From: Flammeovirga sp. OC4
GTDB taxonomy: Bacteria; Bacteroidota; Bacteroidia; Cytophagales; Flammeovirgaceae
DNA: 58,804 nucleotides
Direction: 5' to 3'
NCBI RefSeq assembly: GCF_000812565.1
Contig: NZ_JTAM01000032.1
Location: 1-58,804, forward strand
Positions 58,201-58,804 of this stretch are shown here, piece after piece (positions within the stretch are counted from its first letter, which is position 1; every line of letters begins with the position of its first letter). The notes beneath the pieces were generated by a model that did not search any database, had not been told where the DNA came from, and saw nothing but the letters and a program-made list of their open reading frames with translations. Both the position numbers and the translations under genes were made by a program.

Positions 58201-58804
58201 GTTGTATAACGCTACTGAATCTTCTTGACCTAGTGTAAACAGAAGGTCAATTTGTTTTGTGAAGATCGTTAGGCCGGTAATTGAAGTTGAAGTGATATTT
58301 AATCTATAACTATCTGCATTGTCACTTGTCATTGAAGGAATGCTCAGTAGAGAAGCAGAACTTTCTGTCGATCCATCACTAACTTTCGTCCAATTATATT
58401 CTAGAGAAGCGATTTCAAATCCTCCATCATAAGAGTAAGAGTCTCCGAAAGTGACTGTAGCTGTTTCCGTATCTGCTCCGCTATACGTCTGCCCTGCATA
58501 ACTGCTGATGTACTCGCTATTATCAATAAGATCATCGAAGAATAGGAAGTTGTTGTCAACATTGAATTGCGTTTTTTGATCATTGGCATTATCAAAAGTA
58601 GTTAATGCGACATCTTCCAATTGGTTATCAGCAAGATTTACCGTTTCTAAATACCCGAAGTTTGCAATCGTTAGACTTGTTGGCAAGCTCGTTAAATCTC
58701 TATTTGAAAGATCAAGGTCTATTACTCTACCGTAGTCGTCAATTTGAGTAGCTACTGGGTTACCATCATTATCCACCCAATTACGCATTTCAATTGCTTT
58801 GTCC
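55288..58804 (-). CDS. Large T9SS-secreted LRR/Ig-repeat protein, 5' end missing
   Basis: The frame is open to the window edge, where the residues DKAIE precede MRNW, matching an internal repeat (DKAIEMRDW), so the true start lies beyond 58804. At least 1170 residues are present: two tandem 210-residue modules, two diverged relatives with leucine-rich repeats (LSNLTTLWLSLNNLTVI, SLEYLDLSDNNLED), three Ig-like domains (DAGVYTCFVSHPYW; GKYSVKVQNTEGC; GNYTVEVVNEAGC) and a C-terminal type A sorting domain (YPQPANQLLNITF, NGVYLLELIQKDG). It is probably a surface-anchored or released adhesin or recognition protein. Confidence 0.85.
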   Translation of the reverse strand, partial: DKAIEMRNWVDNDGNPVATQIDDYGRVIDLDLSNRDLTSLPTSLTIANFGYLETVNLADNQLEDVALTTFDNANDQKTQFNVDNNFLFFDDLIDNSEYISSYAGQTYSGADTETATVTFGDSYSYDGGFEIASLEYNWTKVSDGSTESSASLLSIPSMTSDNADSYRLNITSTSITGLTIFTKQIDLLFTLGQEDSVALYNLFVELGTTPDKAIEMRDWVDNDGNPVATQIDNYGRVIDIDLSNRALTSLPTSLTIANFGYLETVNLADNQLEDVTLTSFTNANDQKTQFNVDNNFLFFDDLIDNSEYISSYAGQTYSGADTETATVTYGGSFSFDGVLEDESAINYSWTRVSNEVTESQTSLLEVSFMESSNADSYRLNVTSDAVSNLSIFIKQIDLLFTLGQEDSLLLHQMFTEIGHTAYDPSTEFRTWLPDRVVIDNYGRVTGLDLSNFNINDDNTNTLSSLPSQLLVFEHLTSLNIENNYLDFEDLASIDALFEITTYNPQLTTPFIESYFVTQYDNFNKEYTSDNTKEYAWVLNGDTLSKSNNAILEVLSFDPTKEGVYQLIESDPNTIWDELELLIGEVTLNYKSLISEQDSVALHQLFTRMNVEFDDNTRIIDWPRMEYNLDGEITSLFLHELNGEDSLPSLISQFEALETLKLYNSNISHISENLWNLNSLEYLDLSDNNLEDNDVMGLSQLSNLTTLWLSLNNLTVIPDISGNLNLRYFIADDNNISSIGSELDNLLNLIDLSLAGNNIEVISTNFASLVNLKKLDFSRNNLTEWTMELPSSVEELLLYTNSISSLANIPNDIIVNIADNILFYDDLEGYQKEFVNYSPQRFEIQYENVAMIQGESYSYSHNFESDDLIYIWFKDGVIINSLQTKDINLVDMKNADAGVYTCFVSHPYWTELSIQTVQISIGINCGDNLAVSLQTNSNEWFCEGDEIDVQVEALSDTGDLTYIWYKDNELLPLLNTAVVSVHEAGKYSVKVQNTEGCTAFSDSIEVRISTALTTPSIVNLEDSLMVDVVNTDLQYFWYVDGELIEESGTIIPKLVSGNYTVEVVNEAGCTATSEMVTVLPSDIITNLDESLEDLISLYPQPANQLLNITFDAFIQVDKINLITTSGVTINVDFTQNQNSFEVPTKSLRNGVYLLELIQKDGVTSYHKVLIAH
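57822..58710. repeat. Near-identical 630-bp tandem repeats within the LRR gene
   Basis: Matching blocks start at, for example, 57841 and 58471, a 630-base (210-residue) period. About 57822-57960 and 58452-58590 are almost identical, and the next 100 bases differ at only a few positions. Flanking parts of the modules have diverged. This suggests recent duplication or gene conversion confined to one part of the module. Confidence 0.85.

Noticed and set aside
57822-58710. CRISPR-like repeats
   Set aside because: The repeats are in-frame protein modules of 630 bases; no short spaced repeats or cas genes are present.

Overview
The window is AT-rich DNA from a member of the Bacteroidota, most likely a marine Cytophagales of the Flammeovirga type. 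This is inferred from several features: an outer-membrane OmpA/PD40 protein, a large secreted LRR/Ig protein with a C-terminal type IX secretion sorting domain, a SprA-like repeat surface protein, signal peptides ending in FAQ/IAQ, a UpxY-type NusG paralogue, LytS/LytTR regulation and a promoter of the TTTG-N18-TAnnTTTG type. No tRNA, rRNA or CRISPR array was seen.

Positions 1-28488 hold a polysaccharide locus read on the minus strand, so it runs from right to left. It starts with the export machinery: Wza (27673-28488), the Wzc co-polymerase/tyrosine kinase (25296-27668), a small outer-membrane barrel (24550-25263) and a NusG/UpxY-like antiterminator (23942-24442). A cluster of decayed insertion sequences (about 19720-23546) then interrupts it. 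The locus resumes with a winged-helix regulator, UDP-glucose dehydrogenase, a CDP-3,6-dideoxyhexose module (E3 reductase, RfbF, RfbG, RfbH, terminal reductase), glycosyltransferases, a Wzx flippase, a PAPS-type sulfotransferase, a GT-D-like protein, an acyltransferase, a Wzy polymerase, more glycosyltransferases and a WecG/TagA-type transferase. It ends with GDP-mannose dehydratase and GDP-fucose synthase. Most of these genes overlap or nearly touch. The predicted product is a Wzx/Wzy-dependent, probably sulfated surface glycan that could contain fucose, a uronic acid and a 3,6-dideoxyhexose. No initiating phosphoglycosyltransferase and no GDP-mannose supply genes lie in the window.

The IS cluster is nested. 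The 5' fragment of an IS4-like transposase and the 3' fragment of an IS3-like transposase flank an IS1-like element with 26-bp imperfect inverted repeats. An IS66 element sits in the first codons of the IS1-like transposase, with an 8-bp target duplication that matches at 7 positions. All the transposases carry stops, frameshifts or a changed catalytic residue.

Positions 29116-40384 carry ordinary chromosomal genes, several with clear intrinsic terminators: a large surface protein with a TTG start, an acyl-CoA synthetase, an ethanolamine-permease-like transporter, a secreted hypothetical protein, a Nudix hydrolase, a MATE transporter, a cysteine-repeat lipoprotein and TspO. Positions 40446-46190 are a tripartite RND efflux operon (adaptor, pump, TolC-like) read on the minus strand. 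A LytS/LytTR two-component pair (46429-48250) diverges from it. A CBS-domain protein and cytochrome bd oxidase (cydAB) follow.

The right end carries HldD, an OmpA/PD40/TPR protein with PorE-like architecture, an unannotated 46-residue secreted or membrane peptide with its own terminator, and the 3' part of a large modular T9SS cargo protein. That protein contains near-identical 630-bp tandem repeats and runs off the window.
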